Assembly (NCBI RefSeq): GCF_001274775.1
Contig: NZ_LGUE01000003.1
Location: 77,794 to 141,793 of the forward strand
From: Rossellomorea marisflavi
GTDB lineage: Bacteria; Bacillota; Bacilli; Bacillales; Bacillaceae_B
DNA: 64,000 nt
Reading direction: 5' to 3'
The stretch's first letter is position 1. Every line of letters starts with the position of its first letter. Positions 15,928 through 24,178 of this stretch are shown here, in pieces. Below the pieces are notes generated by a model. It was not told the DNA's origin and did not search any database. It saw only the letters and a program-made list of their open reading frames with translations. Made by a program: the position numbers and the translations under genes.

Positions 15928-17025
15928 ATGAAGTATGCTTTCATACGGACGATGCTGATGGCGGGTCTCTGGGCGTTTTGGATAACAGAAGCGTATACGG
16001 GCCTTGAATCCCTTATCACCCTTATCATCCTGTCCGCCTTGTCCATTGCACTGTTCTTCTTGGTGCCGTTGATGAAAATCCCCCAGATCAGCTATATGCT
16101 TCAGCTGCTTTTGGTGATGGTCGGAACCATCATCACCCATTATACACCACTCATCATGTGGGCCGTCGTGTTCCTGATTCTCATGGAAGCTGCGGTCACA
16201 CTGGGGAAGGATCAATTTCGGCAGAGTCTGTTTGCAACGGCCGCCTTCTTGATCGTGGTGGCGATTTATTCTTATCCTATCACTGATTATGAAATATGGA
16301 TCATCGTGGTCTTTTTCCTCTTTTCTACTTATAAGGTAAATGAGGACCGGCTGGAAAGCAAGGAGCAACGGGTGCTCTATGAACAGTTATTGGGAGAATA
16401 CAGAAGCCTCAAGCGTCTGCAATTCGTGACGGAGCAACATTCCAAGGCCGAGGAGCGTACCAGGATCGCGCGTGATATCCATGATTCCGTCGGTCACAAA
16501 CTGACGGCCCTCCTTATGCAGATCGAGATGCTGTCCATCCAGAATGGGAAGGAAGGATATCGGGATCTAAAGCGTCTTGCCCAAGATAGTCTGGAGGAGA
16601 CGAGGGAAGCAGTAAGAACACTGAAGGATGGGGAACTGTCGGGTATCCAATCCGTCCTCCAGCTTGTCAGGAAGCTAGAATCTGAGAGTCATATCCAGAT
16701 CCAGCTCACCACCCGGCAGGGGATCCTCTCCTCAAGGTTTACGAATGAACAGAATGTCGCCCTTTACAGAAGCATCCAAGAGGGTGTGACGAATGCCATG
16801 AGACATGCTCATGTGAGAGAAATACGCGTGACACTCGGAAAGACGGCACAGGGGTACGCAAGTTTGGTCATCGTGAACAATGTGAAAGATCCGGTCCCGA
16901 TCAAACCGGGATTCGGCCTGACAAGTATGAGGGAACGACTTGAGAAGATCGGGGGTCGTCTTGACATCCAACAGACCGATCGTGAGTTCTCTTTGACTAT
17001 ATCATTTCCTATAGAGGAGGCGTAG
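15928..17025 (+). CDS. lnrJ: Sensor histidine kinase, LnrJ-like
   Basis: 365 residues. ATG at 15928 is preceded by AGAAGGTG; the longer frame starts within the clsA promoter region. Several N-terminal membrane helices with hardly any extracellular loop suggest sensing within the membrane. The HisKA_3 dimerisation motif RTRIARDIHDSVGHKLTALL has its phospho-accepting His near residue 185. The ATPase part has NAMRHAHVREIRVTL (N box) and GFGLTSMRERLEKIGG (G box). With the next four genes the order kinase-regulator-ATPase-permease-permease matches B. subtilis yfiJKLMN (lnrJKLMN), which senses and expels linear polyenes such as linearmycin. Confidence 0.85.
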   Translation: MKYAFIRTMLMAGLWAFWITEAYTGLESLITLIILSALSIALFFLVPLMKIPQISYMLQLLLVMVGTIITHYTPLIMWAVVFLILMEAAVTLGKDQFRQSLFATAAFLIVVAIYSYPITDYEIWIIVVFFLFSTYKVNEDRLESKEQRVLYEQLLGEYRSLKRLQFVTEQHSKAEERTRIARDIHDSVGHKLTALLMQIEMLSIQNGKEGYRDLKRLAQDSLEETREAVRTLKDGELSGIQSVLQLVRKLESESHIQIQLTTRQGILSSRFTNEQNVALYRSIQEGVTNAMRHAHVREIRVTLGKTAQGYASLVIVNNVKDPVPIKPGFGLTSMRERLEKIGGRLDIQQTDREFSLTISFPIEEA

Positions 17026-17029
17026 CCAG

Positions 17030-17662
17030 ATGAAAAGGATCATGATTGTAGAAGATCAAGGCATAGTCCGGCAGGGTTTGAAGATGATGATCGAGCAGGA
17101 TCCCGCCTTTAGGGTGGTCGCTGAAGCCTCTAACGGAAGAGAGGCTTTGGAGAAGATGGACCTCCATGCCTTGGATCTGATCCTGATGGATATCAGGATG
17201 CCTGAGATGAACGGAATCGATGCGACAAGGGCCATCAAAGCAGGTTGGCCCCAAGTGAAGGTCCTGATGCTTACAACCTTCAACGATGACGAATATGCCA
17301 TGCAGGCGTTGAAGGAAGGGGCCAATGGATTCCTCCTGAAAACCTCGGACGGGGAGCAACTCCTGCACTCTGTCCATAGCTGCCTGAATGGAGGGATGAC
17401 CATCCACGATGAAGTAGCGGCGAAAGTGGTCCCCCGCCTTCTTTCCACCCGCAAGGAAACGCCACCGACCCATTCCCTCACGCCGAGGGAACTGTCCATT
17501 ACGAAGCTGGTGGGGGAAGGGAAGACCAATAAGGAGATTGCGGATCAGCTTTTCTTATCGGTGGGTACAGTGAAAAATCACATCTCCCAGATCCTGCAGA
17601 AGCTGGAGCTGAGGGATCGCACCCAGCTCGCTATCTATGCAGTGCGGCATGATATCGCCTGA
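17030..17662 (+). CDS. lnrK: NarL/LuxR-type response regulator, LnrK-like
   Basis: 210 residues. The receiver domain has the acidic pair in IVEDQG, the phospho-acceptor Asp near residue 54 in LILMDIRMPEMNG, the Thr in MLTTFND and the Lys in FLLKTSDG. The C-terminal LuxR helix-turn-helix reads LTPRELSITKLVGEGKTNKE. It starts 4 bases after the kinase stop, behind AGGAGGCG. Partner of the preceding kinase; it probably activates the ABC genes that start after the hairpin at 17663-17685. Confidence 0.88.
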   Translation: MKRIMIVEDQGIVRQGLKMMIEQDPAFRVVAEASNGREALEKMDLHALDLILMDIRMPEMNGIDATRAIKAGWPQVKVLMLTTFNDDEYAMQALKEGANGFLLKTSDGEQLLHSVHSCLNGGMTIHDEVAAKVVPRLLSTRKETPPTHSLTPRELSITKLVGEGKTNKEIADQLFLSVGTVKNHISQILQKLELRDRTQLAIYAVRHDIA

Positions 17663-17685
17663 GGCCGGTTATCCGGTCTTTTTTT
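17663..17685 (+). terminator. Short terminator between lnrK and lnrL
   Basis: GGCCGG and CCGGTC arms around TTAT followed by seven Ts. It separates the regulatory pair from the transporter genes and leaves the 112-base gap before lnrL as the probable LnrK-controlled promoter region. Confidence 0.65.
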
Positions 17686-17797
17686 ATGGGAAATATGACG
17701 GAGGTCATGGGTGTAGGGGGAAGGTTGTGACAAAGGTAAGTGTAAGGTCCACCCTTTCTCCAATAGAATGAATGTATAAAGAAGGAGGCGGTTCACT

Positions 17798-18730
17798 ATG
17801 TTGGAAGCCGTGGAGCTGACAAAACATTTCAAGAAGAATAAGGTCGTGGACGGATTGAACCTGTTCATCGAGAAGGGAGAAACGGTCGGATTGCTTGGTC
17901 CGAACGGAGCCGGGAAGTCCACGACGATCTCGATGATCTCGACCCTCATCTCACCGACCGATGGAGATGTGAGGTTGAAGAATGAGAGCGTCCTGAGAGA
18001 TCCGCAGCCCCTCAGGGAAGTACTCGGTGTCGTCCCTCAGGAAATCGCCCTATACACGGACCTCACGGCAAAGGAGAACCTGGAATTCTTCGGGAGGATC
18101 AACCATCTGAAAGGGGGCCTTCTGAAGGAACGGGTGACCCAGGTGTTGGACCAGATCGGGCTGACCGAGCGGAAGAACGATATCGTCAAAACCTTCTCAG
18201 GAGGGATGAAAAGGCGGCTGAACATAGGTGTCGCCCTTTTACATGAGCCGGAAATCCTCATCATGGATGAACCGACCGTCGGGATCGATCCCCAGTCAAG
18301 GAGCTATATCCTGGAGCAGGTCAAGAGACTCAATCAGGAGAAGGGCATGACCATCATTTATACGAGTCATTACATGGAGGAAGTGGAGTTCCTGTGCGAC
18401 CGGATCTATATCATGGATAAAGGCCATATCATCGCCTCGGGTACAAAAGAGGAGATCAAAAGCATCCTTTCTTCTGAATCCACGATTGTGATCAAGCTTG
18501 AGAAGATGGTGCCCACCTTCACTGAAGGCCTCTCTGCCATCCCATCCGTCATGAACGTGACGTCTTCAGAGAAGGAAATCGTGATGGTGATCCCTAAAGA
18601 ACAGAATCTGTTCAATCAGGTATTCCAGCTCGCTGAGGATACCGGTGCCGTGATCCTGTCCATTGATCGAAAGACCCCGACGCTTGAGGATGTTTTCCTC
18701 CATTTGACCGGTCGGGCATTACGGGATTGA
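17798..18730 (+). CDS. lnrL: ABC exporter ATP-binding protein, LnrL-like
   Basis: 310 residues. Walker A GPNGAGKST near residue 35, signature FSGGMKRR, Walker B ILIMDEPTVGIDPQSR and the switch His in YTSHYMEE are intact. A C-terminal extension of about 90 residues ends with TPTLEDVFLHLTGRALRD, typical of drug and antibiotic exporters of the DrrA/CcmA type. RBS AAGGAGGCG. It powers the two permeases that follow. Confidence 0.9.
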   Translation: MLEAVELTKHFKKNKVVDGLNLFIEKGETVGLLGPNGAGKSTTISMISTLISPTDGDVRLKNESVLRDPQPLREVLGVVPQEIALYTDLTAKENLEFFGRINHLKGGLLKERVTQVLDQIGLTERKNDIVKTFSGGMKRRLNIGVALLHEPEILIMDEPTVGIDPQSRSYILEQVKRLNQEKGMTIIYTSHYMEEVEFLCDRIYIMDKGHIIASGTKEEIKSILSSESTIVIKLEKMVPTFTEGLSAIPSVMNVTSSEKEIVMVIPKEQNLFNQVFQLAEDTGAVILSIDRKTPTLEDVFLHLTGRALRD

Positions 18731-18743
18731 GGAGGAGTAGAAG

Positions 18744-20009
18744 ATGACGATTCCATTTATCAAAAAACAATTGCTCCTGATGATCCGGAACCCCCAGATC
18801 CTCCTCATCCTGTTGGGGATGCCCCTTCTGCTCATCACCATCCTGGGATTTGCCTTGGGGGATCTGATGAACGGTGAGGAAGAACCCATTGAAGCCAAGG
18901 TTGGTTTCGTTGTGGAAGGGAATCCCTCAGATGAACTCAAGCAGTTCCAACAAGAAGTAGATGAGAGCGAGATGCCTGCACAACAAAAAGAGGGATTGAA
19001 AGCGGCAGCTACCCAGGCCCTTCCCATCGACGCCCTGAAAAAGGATTTATTCGGAAGTAAAGAAGTGAAGAAGTTCATTCAGCTGAAAGAGAAAAAAGCA
19101 GAAGATCTTGACCGGCTCAGGGATAACGATGAGTATTCAGCCATCATCCATTTTTCCGAAGGCTATACCCTGACCATGCTGCGACAGGCGTTCCTTGACG
19201 GGAGTGAAAGTCCCGATATCACCGTCATCAAAAATGATGGAAGACCGCTTACAGCCAATATGGTGACCGATATGCTCACGTCGTATCAAGAGCAATACAC
19301 CCTTGCCCTGCAGGCAGGAAAAGCGGGGATCGACCCTGCGGCCATCATTCCCGATGATGCGTCCTTCGGTTCGGTGGAAAAGCTCGAGGACCGTCAACCC
19401 CTATCGTCCATGGCGTATTATGCAGTGGGGATGAGTGTGATGTTCGTCCTTTATATCGCGACGAATATGGGAAGCTTCGCCTTCATGGAGAAGGAAGATC
19501 GCGTGTTTGACCGATTGATTTTTGCCGGGGTATCACCATTGAAGTATCTATTGAGCGTATTGATCACCACGATCATCCTCGCGTTCCTCCAGATCAGTAT
19601 CCTGTTCAGTGCGAGTGCGCTCTTCTATGGAGTGAAATTCCCGGACATAGGCGCATTTCTCCTCGTGACCCTATGCATCTGTTTTGCCGTCGGAGGATTA
19701 GGGGCGTTGATCACGGCTATATGCTACAAAGGCAATTCGGAATCAATCGCGAGCTTTTTTTCCTCCATCGGAGTGGCAGTCCTCGCCTTCCTCGGTGGAA
19801 GCTTCGGTCCGCTTACGAGCGGCAGGGTCATGGGGATCCTCGCCGATCTTGTCCCGAATGGAGCGGCCATGACAGCGTATTTCAAAGTCTTTCAAGGATA
19901 TGGGATCGGAGAGGTGCTTCCGAACATATGGGCCATGCTCGGTTTCGGTCTCCTTGCCATCATTGTGGCCACGATTGTATTTCCTAAGGAAGGGGGGCAC
20001 GCAGTATGA
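18744..20009 (+). CDS. lnrM: ABC-2 type permease, LnrM-like
   Basis: 421 residues. One N-terminal membrane helix, a large extracytoplasmic domain (roughly residues 45-220) and then five to six helices including YAVGMSVMFVLYIATNMG, FLLVTLCICFAVGGLGALI and a final helix. This is the ABC2_membrane_3 arrangement of antibiotic exporters. The short motif FMEKEDRVFDRLIFAGVSP is the cytoplasmic coupling region. RBS GAGGAGGAG 13 bases after lnrL. It forms a heterodimer with the next gene product. Confidence 0.85.
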   Translation: MTIPFIKKQLLLMIRNPQILLILLGMPLLLITILGFALGDLMNGEEEPIEAKVGFVVEGNPSDELKQFQQEVDESEMPAQQKEGLKAAATQALPIDALKKDLFGSKEVKKFIQLKEKKAEDLDRLRDNDEYSAIIHFSEGYTLTMLRQAFLDGSESPDITVIKNDGRPLTANMVTDMLTSYQEQYTLALQAGKAGIDPAAIIPDDASFGSVEKLEDRQPLSSMAYYAVGMSVMFVLYIATNMGSFAFMEKEDRVFDRLIFAGVSPLKYLLSVLITTIILAFLQISILFSASALFYGVKFPDIGAFLLVTLCICFAVGGLGALITAICYKGNSESIASFFSSIGVAVLAFLGGSFGPLTSGRVMGILADLVPNGAAMTAYFKVFQGYGIGEVLPNIWAMLGFGLLAIIVATIVFPKEGGHAV

Positions 20010-21115
20010 AGGGTCTATTGTACGGAAAATTGAAAATGTTGATCAGGAAGCCCTGGCCGTTCCTACTCACCACCATTGTCTGTCTGATGTTTGCTTTCTT
20101 TACCAGTCAGTCCGGGGCCAATGAAGTGACCGTTCCGTACTCGACGGAAGGGGGGGGAGACGCTCCCAAAGCGATCATGGAGGAATTGAAGGCAACCGAT
20201 TCAATCATCTTCCAGGAAATGTCGAAGGGTGACCTTGATGACCAGGTCAGTGAAGGGAAGAGCTCACTTGGCCTTATCCTTGGTGATGATGATTACACGA
20301 TCATCGCCTCGGCCGATACCCCGAACGTACCACAGATCAATCAGATCGTGAGGAAGGCGTACATGAAGGTGGCACAACAGAAGGAAGTGGAGGCTGTTGC
20401 TGCGGAGCAGGGAATCGGCTCGGATGAGGTACAGGGATGGTTCAAGGATGTCAAAGATGACCCGTCTTTCTCCCTAAAGGAAACGACGTTCCGGAGCGAC
20501 GGGGACTGGGTATACGATGTGAAGCTTCAGTCGCTCTTCGGATTCTCCCTGTTTTTCGTGATTTATACGATCGCTTATAATGTGGCGACCATCATGAATG
20601 AGAAGCGAATGGGGATCTGGGACCGGATGATCCTGTCTCCCGTGAAGAAGTGGGAAATGTATACGGCTAATCTGTTATACAGCTTCATCCTGGGGTACGC
20701 CCAGATCCTCCTGGTATTCCTGGTATTCCGCTACATCACAGATGTTAATTTCTACGGCCATTTCGCATGGGTGCTCGTATTGCTCATCCCGTATGTCTTT
20801 GCAATCGTGGCATTATCCATCTTCATCACGGGGCTAGTGAAGAAATCCCAGCACTTCAATGCCGTGATTCCCATTGTTGCCGTGAGCATGGCCATGCTTG
20901 GCGGGGCTTACTGGCCGCTTGAGATCGTGAGCTCCCCCGTGATGATCGCGATTTCCAAAGTCATCCCCATCACATATGGAATGGAGATCCTGAAGGGCAT
21001 CACCGTCAATCAGCTCGGTCTGGGAGACATCCTTTATCCGGTTTCCATCCTTCTCCTTATGGGAGTGTTATTCCTCGGTCTGGGGCTCAATTTCATGGAG
21101 AAAAGGCACGTATAG
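20006..21115 (+). CDS. lnrN: ABC-2 type permease, LnrN-like
   Basis: 369 residues. It overlaps the lnrM stop by four bases (ATGA), a sign of translational coupling. Same topology as its neighbour: first helix PFLLTTIVCLMFAFF, an external domain to about residue 165, then helices including SLFFVIYTIAYNVATIM and the coupling segment NEKRMGIWDRMILSP. The pair differ clearly in sequence, as LnrM and LnrN do. In the related operon overproduction of the exporter gives resistance to linearmycins and related polyenes and alters colony behaviour; the actual substrate here is an inference. Confidence 0.85.
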   Translation: MKGLLYGKLKMLIRKPWPFLLTTIVCLMFAFFTSQSGANEVTVPYSTEGGGDAPKAIMEELKATDSIIFQEMSKGDLDDQVSEGKSSLGLILGDDDYTIIASADTPNVPQINQIVRKAYMKVAQQKEVEAVAAEQGIGSDEVQGWFKDVKDDPSFSLKETTFRSDGDWVYDVKLQSLFGFSLFFVIYTIAYNVATIMNEKRMGIWDRMILSPVKKWEMYTANLLYSFILGYAQILLVFLVFRYITDVNFYGHFAWVLVLLIPYVFAIVALSIFITGLVKKSQHFNAVIPIVAVSMAMLGGAYWPLEIVSSPVMIAISKVIPITYGMEILKGITVNQLGLGDILYPVSILLLMGVLFLGLGLNFMEKRHV

Positions 21116-21118
21116 AGC

Positions 21119-21292
21119 CTAGAAGATTTTCCAGAATCCGAGTACGACCAGCAAGACACTGGTGATGACTGTGATTCCGATCAGCATAAAGAAGAAATCA
21201 AGGACGCTGTCTACGAATACTTTCTTGCGGTTGGAACGTCTGAAATGGCGAACTTCCTTACGTGGTGTATGCGTATGGACGACTCGACTCAT
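21119..21292 (-). CDS. Small single-pass membrane protein, 57 residues
   Basis: A minus-strand frame begins at ATG 21290-21292 behind a strong AAAGGAGGA site and ends at TAG 21119-21121, just after the lnrN stop. The N-terminal half is very basic (RVVHTHTPRKEVRHFRRSNR), and the C-terminal half is one long hydrophobic helix (FFFMLIGITVITSVLLVVLG) ending FWKIF. Ribosome site, composition and tail-to-tail fit with lnrN make it a convincing gene. I know no family name. Positive-inside topology predicts a cytoplasmic N terminus. Confidence 0.72.
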   Translation of the reverse strand: MSRVVHTHTPRKEVRHFRRSNRKKVFVDSVLDFFFMLIGITVITSVLLVVLGFWKIF

Positions 21293-21433
21293 AGTGAGAT
21301 TCCTCCTTTATGGTAGTAATGAGTTAATTCGAGGAATGAAGTGAAAATCCTTCCTGGATTGAAGAATTATGCCGAAACTTGTAGGTGGAGGGTGAGCGTG
21401 AGGGCATGACGGCGATGTTTCATAAGAGAGTAT

Positions 21434-21459
21434 AAACCGGGCGCCCGCGTCCGGTTTTT
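21434..21459 (+). terminator. Orphan intrinsic terminator
   Basis: AAACCGGGCG and CGTCCGGTTT arms with a short loop followed by Ts, pointing rightwards. No plus-strand protein gene ends here; the 140 bases upstream hold only very short frames. An unseen small RNA is one explanation. The rest of 21293-21725 shows no gene I can support. Confidence 0.6.
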
Positions 21460-21725
21460 CATTAGATGCTGCCCCGAAGACCGGTTTCAGGTTCAATGAT
21501 TGACGTGATAAAAGATCGATCGGTCGAACGGAGAAAAAAGTTCAGCTTTGTAGGATTATTGTTTCATATTTGGGGAAAAAGAAAAGCAATTGAATAAAGG
21601 TGAAACTTTTTAAAGCGTCGAACGTACAAATAGGTGAGTGATACATACAAGAGCTGTCGCTGTTGATTATGATCCTTCTTGTACGAAACCAAACTGGCCA
21701 AAGGCCAAAAAAAGAGGTGAATAAC

Positions 21726-21875
21726 GTGGTAAAGGAGAACGATCGCTTAAAACGAGTGATAACCAAATTGTCGAATGTCGGTGTCAACATCACCAAAACG
21801 AAATCAAGACGGGAAATCCTACAGTCACTGAAGCAGTATCAGCCATTACCGAAGACGTTAACACAAGACTCTTAA
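21726..21875 (+). CDS. Small basic protein, 49 residues
   Basis: A GTG at 21726 follows AAGAGGTG by a good distance. The frame encodes a hydrophilic peptide with many Lys/Arg (VKENDRLKRVITKLSNVG, then KTKSRREILQSLKQY) and predicted helices. The frame is open upstream to 21663, but only the GTG has a ribosome site. No family recognised. The next gene starts 75 bases later, so it may be part of the same transcript. Confidence 0.5.
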   Translation: MVKENDRLKRVITKLSNVGVNITKTKSRREILQSLKQYQPLPKTLTQDS

Positions 21876-21950
21876 TGTCCATGGGGATGTACAGACATAA
21901 TTCCCGACCCTTCACGATATACTAGGGAATAATGAAGAGGAGGGGATCCC

Positions 21951-22229
21951 ATGGAGAGACTGATGTTCGATATGGCTACACTGAAGGACATCAAGAAGAA
22001 GGCGGATGAATTGTCCTATTTCTGCTTGAGCGGGACGGAGGAACTGGACGCGATGAAGTTGACCCAGGCACTGGATCAAGTAAGCCGGGCGCTTTCGATG
22101 TTTGCAGAAGTGGAGCTCCATCTGATGAATGGCCGTTCGATCCCATTTGATCCCGAGAGCTACATCAGGGGCAGACTCGGGCTGGCACACCGTTCATTGC
22201 TGTCTGTATCCACAACACATACAGCCTAG
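21951..22229 (+). CDS. Hypothetical protein, 92 residues
   Basis: A clear AGGAGGGG site precedes ATG at 21951. The product is mostly helical and soluble: TLKDIKKKADELSYFCLSG, then ALDQVSRALSMFAEVELHL and PESYIRGRLGLAHRSLLS. No catalytic motif and no family I can name. Directly downstream lies the large stem-loop at 22231-22368, which would end its transcript. Confidence 0.7.
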   Translation: MERLMFDMATLKDIKKKADELSYFCLSGTEELDAMKLTQALDQVSRALSMFAEVELHLMNGRSIPFDPESYIRGRLGLAHRSLLSVSTTHTA

Positions 22230-22230
22230 G

Positions 22231-22368
22231 AAAGAGGTTGACCCAAGACGGGTAAACGCACTGACACATGAGTGAGGCTTTTGACTGTTAAATGAATACG
22301 CAGAACTCATTTGGCCTGTCCTTTAAGGATGACTATTCCTCATCGTTTTGGGTCAGCCTCTTTTTGTT
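22231..22368. repeat. Large inverted-repeat element / branched terminator
   Basis: The first 20 bases (22231-22250) and bases 22344-22363 form an uninterrupted 20-bp stem (two G-T pairs) around a 93-base loop, and a T run follows. The loop has its own short stems, for example AAATGA with TCATTT. The GAGG-TGACCCAA ends resemble dispersed extragenic stem-loops common in Firmicutes. It could be a terminator, a miniature inverted-repeat element, or both. It separates the hypothetical gene from the lipid kinase. Confidence 0.6.
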
Positions 22369-22420
22369 TCCTGGAATACCCGGCTACATACCCTTATTGA
22401 GAAGAAAGCAGGTGAGCGCC

Positions 22421-23314
22421 ATGTACTCAGACATTCTATTGATATGCAACGGAAAGGCGGGGCAGGGAAAACTGGAAGCACTGCTGAAGGATGCCATCCC
22501 CCCGCTTTTGGATGTGTGCACTAATCTAACGATCCATCCGACAAAGGATAAAGGCGACGCCGAGCGCTTCTGCCGTGAAAATGCCCGTTCATTCGACCTC
22601 GTCATCGTCCTCGGTGGGGACGGGACGGTCCATGAGGTCATCAACGGGCTCGCTGACCTGGATGAGCGCCCTTTGACAGCCATCCTTCCTGGCGGGACAT
22701 GCAATGATTTTGCCCGATCCCTTCATATCCCCATGAATATCAAGCAGGCCGTCCAGCTCATCGTCGAGCACCCCCTGCGGAAGAGTGTGGACCTCGTCAA
22801 GACGGACGACCGATACTTCAGTAATTTCTGGGGAACCGGTTTGATTTCGCAGGCAAGCGATAATATCGACGTCGGTTCAAAAGGGGTACTCGGAAAACTG
22901 AGTTATTACATCAGTGCCTTCCAATCCATCCAGGATGCCCCGATCATGACGGTGAAGGTGAAAACCGATGAAGAGGAGTTCGAAGAAGAAGTGGTGATGG
23001 TCCTGGCCGCCAATGGGAAATCCATCGGTGCGAATGCCCTGCCTCAATCCATCAGCCTTGAAGATGGACTGCTCGATCTGTATCTTGTGAAACGGACGGG
23101 CTTTCCGCTTCTGAAGGAATTCTTCTTGATGAAGGGGACCGGCGATGTGAGCCACACGTTCGAGGATATCCGTCATATCCGTACATCGAGCTTGGAGGTC
23201 GAGCTCTCCGAAGAAGAGAAGTTTGATATGGACGGGGAGCTGTATGACGGTAAGCGTCAGACCATGAAGGTGCTTCCTGGACATATGGACTTCATCGTTG
23301 GCGTCGAAGGATAA
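22421..23314 (+). CDS. Diacylglycerol kinase family lipid kinase (YegS/BmrU type)
   Basis: 297 residues counted from ATG at 22421, since the longer frame from 22292 runs through the stem-loop element. NGKAGQGK near the N terminus, VLGGDGTVHEVINGL (nucleotide-binding GGDGT) and ILPGGTCNDFARSL are the catalytic-domain hallmarks; DGELYDG near the end completes the C-terminal domain. These enzymes phosphorylate diacylglycerol or related lipids at the membrane. The Bacillus subgroup includes DgkB and BmrU; which one cannot be decided. A strong bidirectional terminator overlaps the stop. Confidence 0.9.
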   Translation: MYSDILLICNGKAGQGKLEALLKDAIPPLLDVCTNLTIHPTKDKGDAERFCRENARSFDLVIVLGGDGTVHEVINGLADLDERPLTAILPGGTCNDFARSLHIPMNIKQAVQLIVEHPLRKSVDLVKTDDRYFSNFWGTGLISQASDNIDVGSKGVLGKLSYYISAFQSIQDAPIMTVKVKTDEEEFEEEVVMVLAANGKSIGANALPQSISLEDGLLDLYLVKRTGFPLLKEFFLMKGTGDVSHTFEDIRHIRTSSLEVELSEEEKFDMDGELYDGKRQTMKVLPGHMDFIVGVEG

Positions 23315-23367
23315 AAAGAAAGAGTCCGTGCCCTGGGATTTCCGGGGATACGGACTCTTTCTTTTTT
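23314..23367. terminator. Bidirectional terminator between lipid kinase and DedA genes
   Basis: AAAGAAAGAGTCCGT pairs with ACGGACTCTTTCTTT; the inner part holds CCC and GGG, and Ts follow on both strands. Confidence 0.93.
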
Positions 23368-23950
23368 ATTGTACAGAATTTCTTTTTTTCTTGATCATGA
23401 CGTATCCGATATACAGGATGACGAGCACGGCTCCCACGACAAAGCTGAGCATGGCAAAGTTTTCTTCAATGAAGGGCTTTGCCTTTTCGCCGAGGGTCAT
23501 GATGATGATCGCTTCAAGGAAGAAACGGAATCCGCGACCGATGATCGACCAGATGACCAACACGCGGATCCGGATGCCGGAAACTCCTGCGAAGATGGTG
23601 AAAATTTTATAAGGAACGGGAGTGAGCCCTGCAATCAGGATGGCCATTGGACCAAACTTATTGAAGTAATCCTCCACTTTTTGTATGCGTTCTTCTTTGA
23701 ATAAATAGACCAGTACCGGTCGGCCGAGCTTCTTTCCGATCCACCATCCGAAAAGGGCTCCGATAACGGAAGCGGCTGTCGTATAAAAGGCATATAACAA
23801 TGCGTTATCCGGGTTGGCAATGGACATAGGGATAAGCAGGACATCAGGTGGGATCGGGAAGAAAGATGAGTCTGCGAAAGACACCAAAATCAATCCCCAT
23901 ACACCATAATCCATCAACCACGTTTCAAACATATGTATCCATTCAGACAT
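23366..23950 (-). CDS. DedA / SNARE-associated family membrane protein (YqaA subtype)
   Basis: 194 residues from the ATG at 23950 (AAGGAG upstream; the longer frame would run antisense through an unlikely peptide). LVSFADSSFFPIPPDVLLIP is the family's re-entrant loop motif, and FNKFGPMAILIAGLTPVPYK the second conserved block, ending in TLGEKAKPFI and a C-terminal helix. DedA proteins are proton-dependent membrane proteins recently linked to transbilayer movement of phospholipids or undecaprenyl phosphate. The YqaA subtype's substrate is not settled. Confidence 0.87.
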   Translation of the reverse strand: MSEWIHMFETWLMDYGVWGLILVSFADSSFFPIPPDVLLIPMSIANPDNALLYAFYTTAASVIGALFGWWIGKKLGRPVLVYLFKEERIQKVEDYFNKFGPMAILIAGLTPVPYKIFTIFAGVSGIRIRVLVIWSIIGRGFRFFLEAIIIMTLGEKAKPFIEENFAMLSFVVGAVLVILYIGYVMIKKKRNSVQ

Positions 23951-24129
23951 ATTCAATGAGTCTCCTTGTTCAATAAGTGTCGGCTCACGCACTGGCAAGC
24001 AGTAATGCAGGTCGACCGGATATTCTTTCAATCGACACGATGTACATGCCCTGCAGGATAGGACCCTTGAAAGTATACCATGATTACAGGGAAGAGTCAT
24101 CGGACCCTTCGTTACAGTTTCGTGAAAAC

Positions 24130-24175
24130 AAACGATTCCTGTCGCTATTTCCCGAGAAATATCCGACAGGAATCG
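24130..24175 (-). terminator. argS terminator
   Basis: GATTCCTGTCG and CGACAGGAATC make an 11-bp stem; on the minus strand it runs into a T-rich tract (GTTTGTTTTC) after argS. Confidence 0.82.
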
Positions 24176-24178
24176 AGA

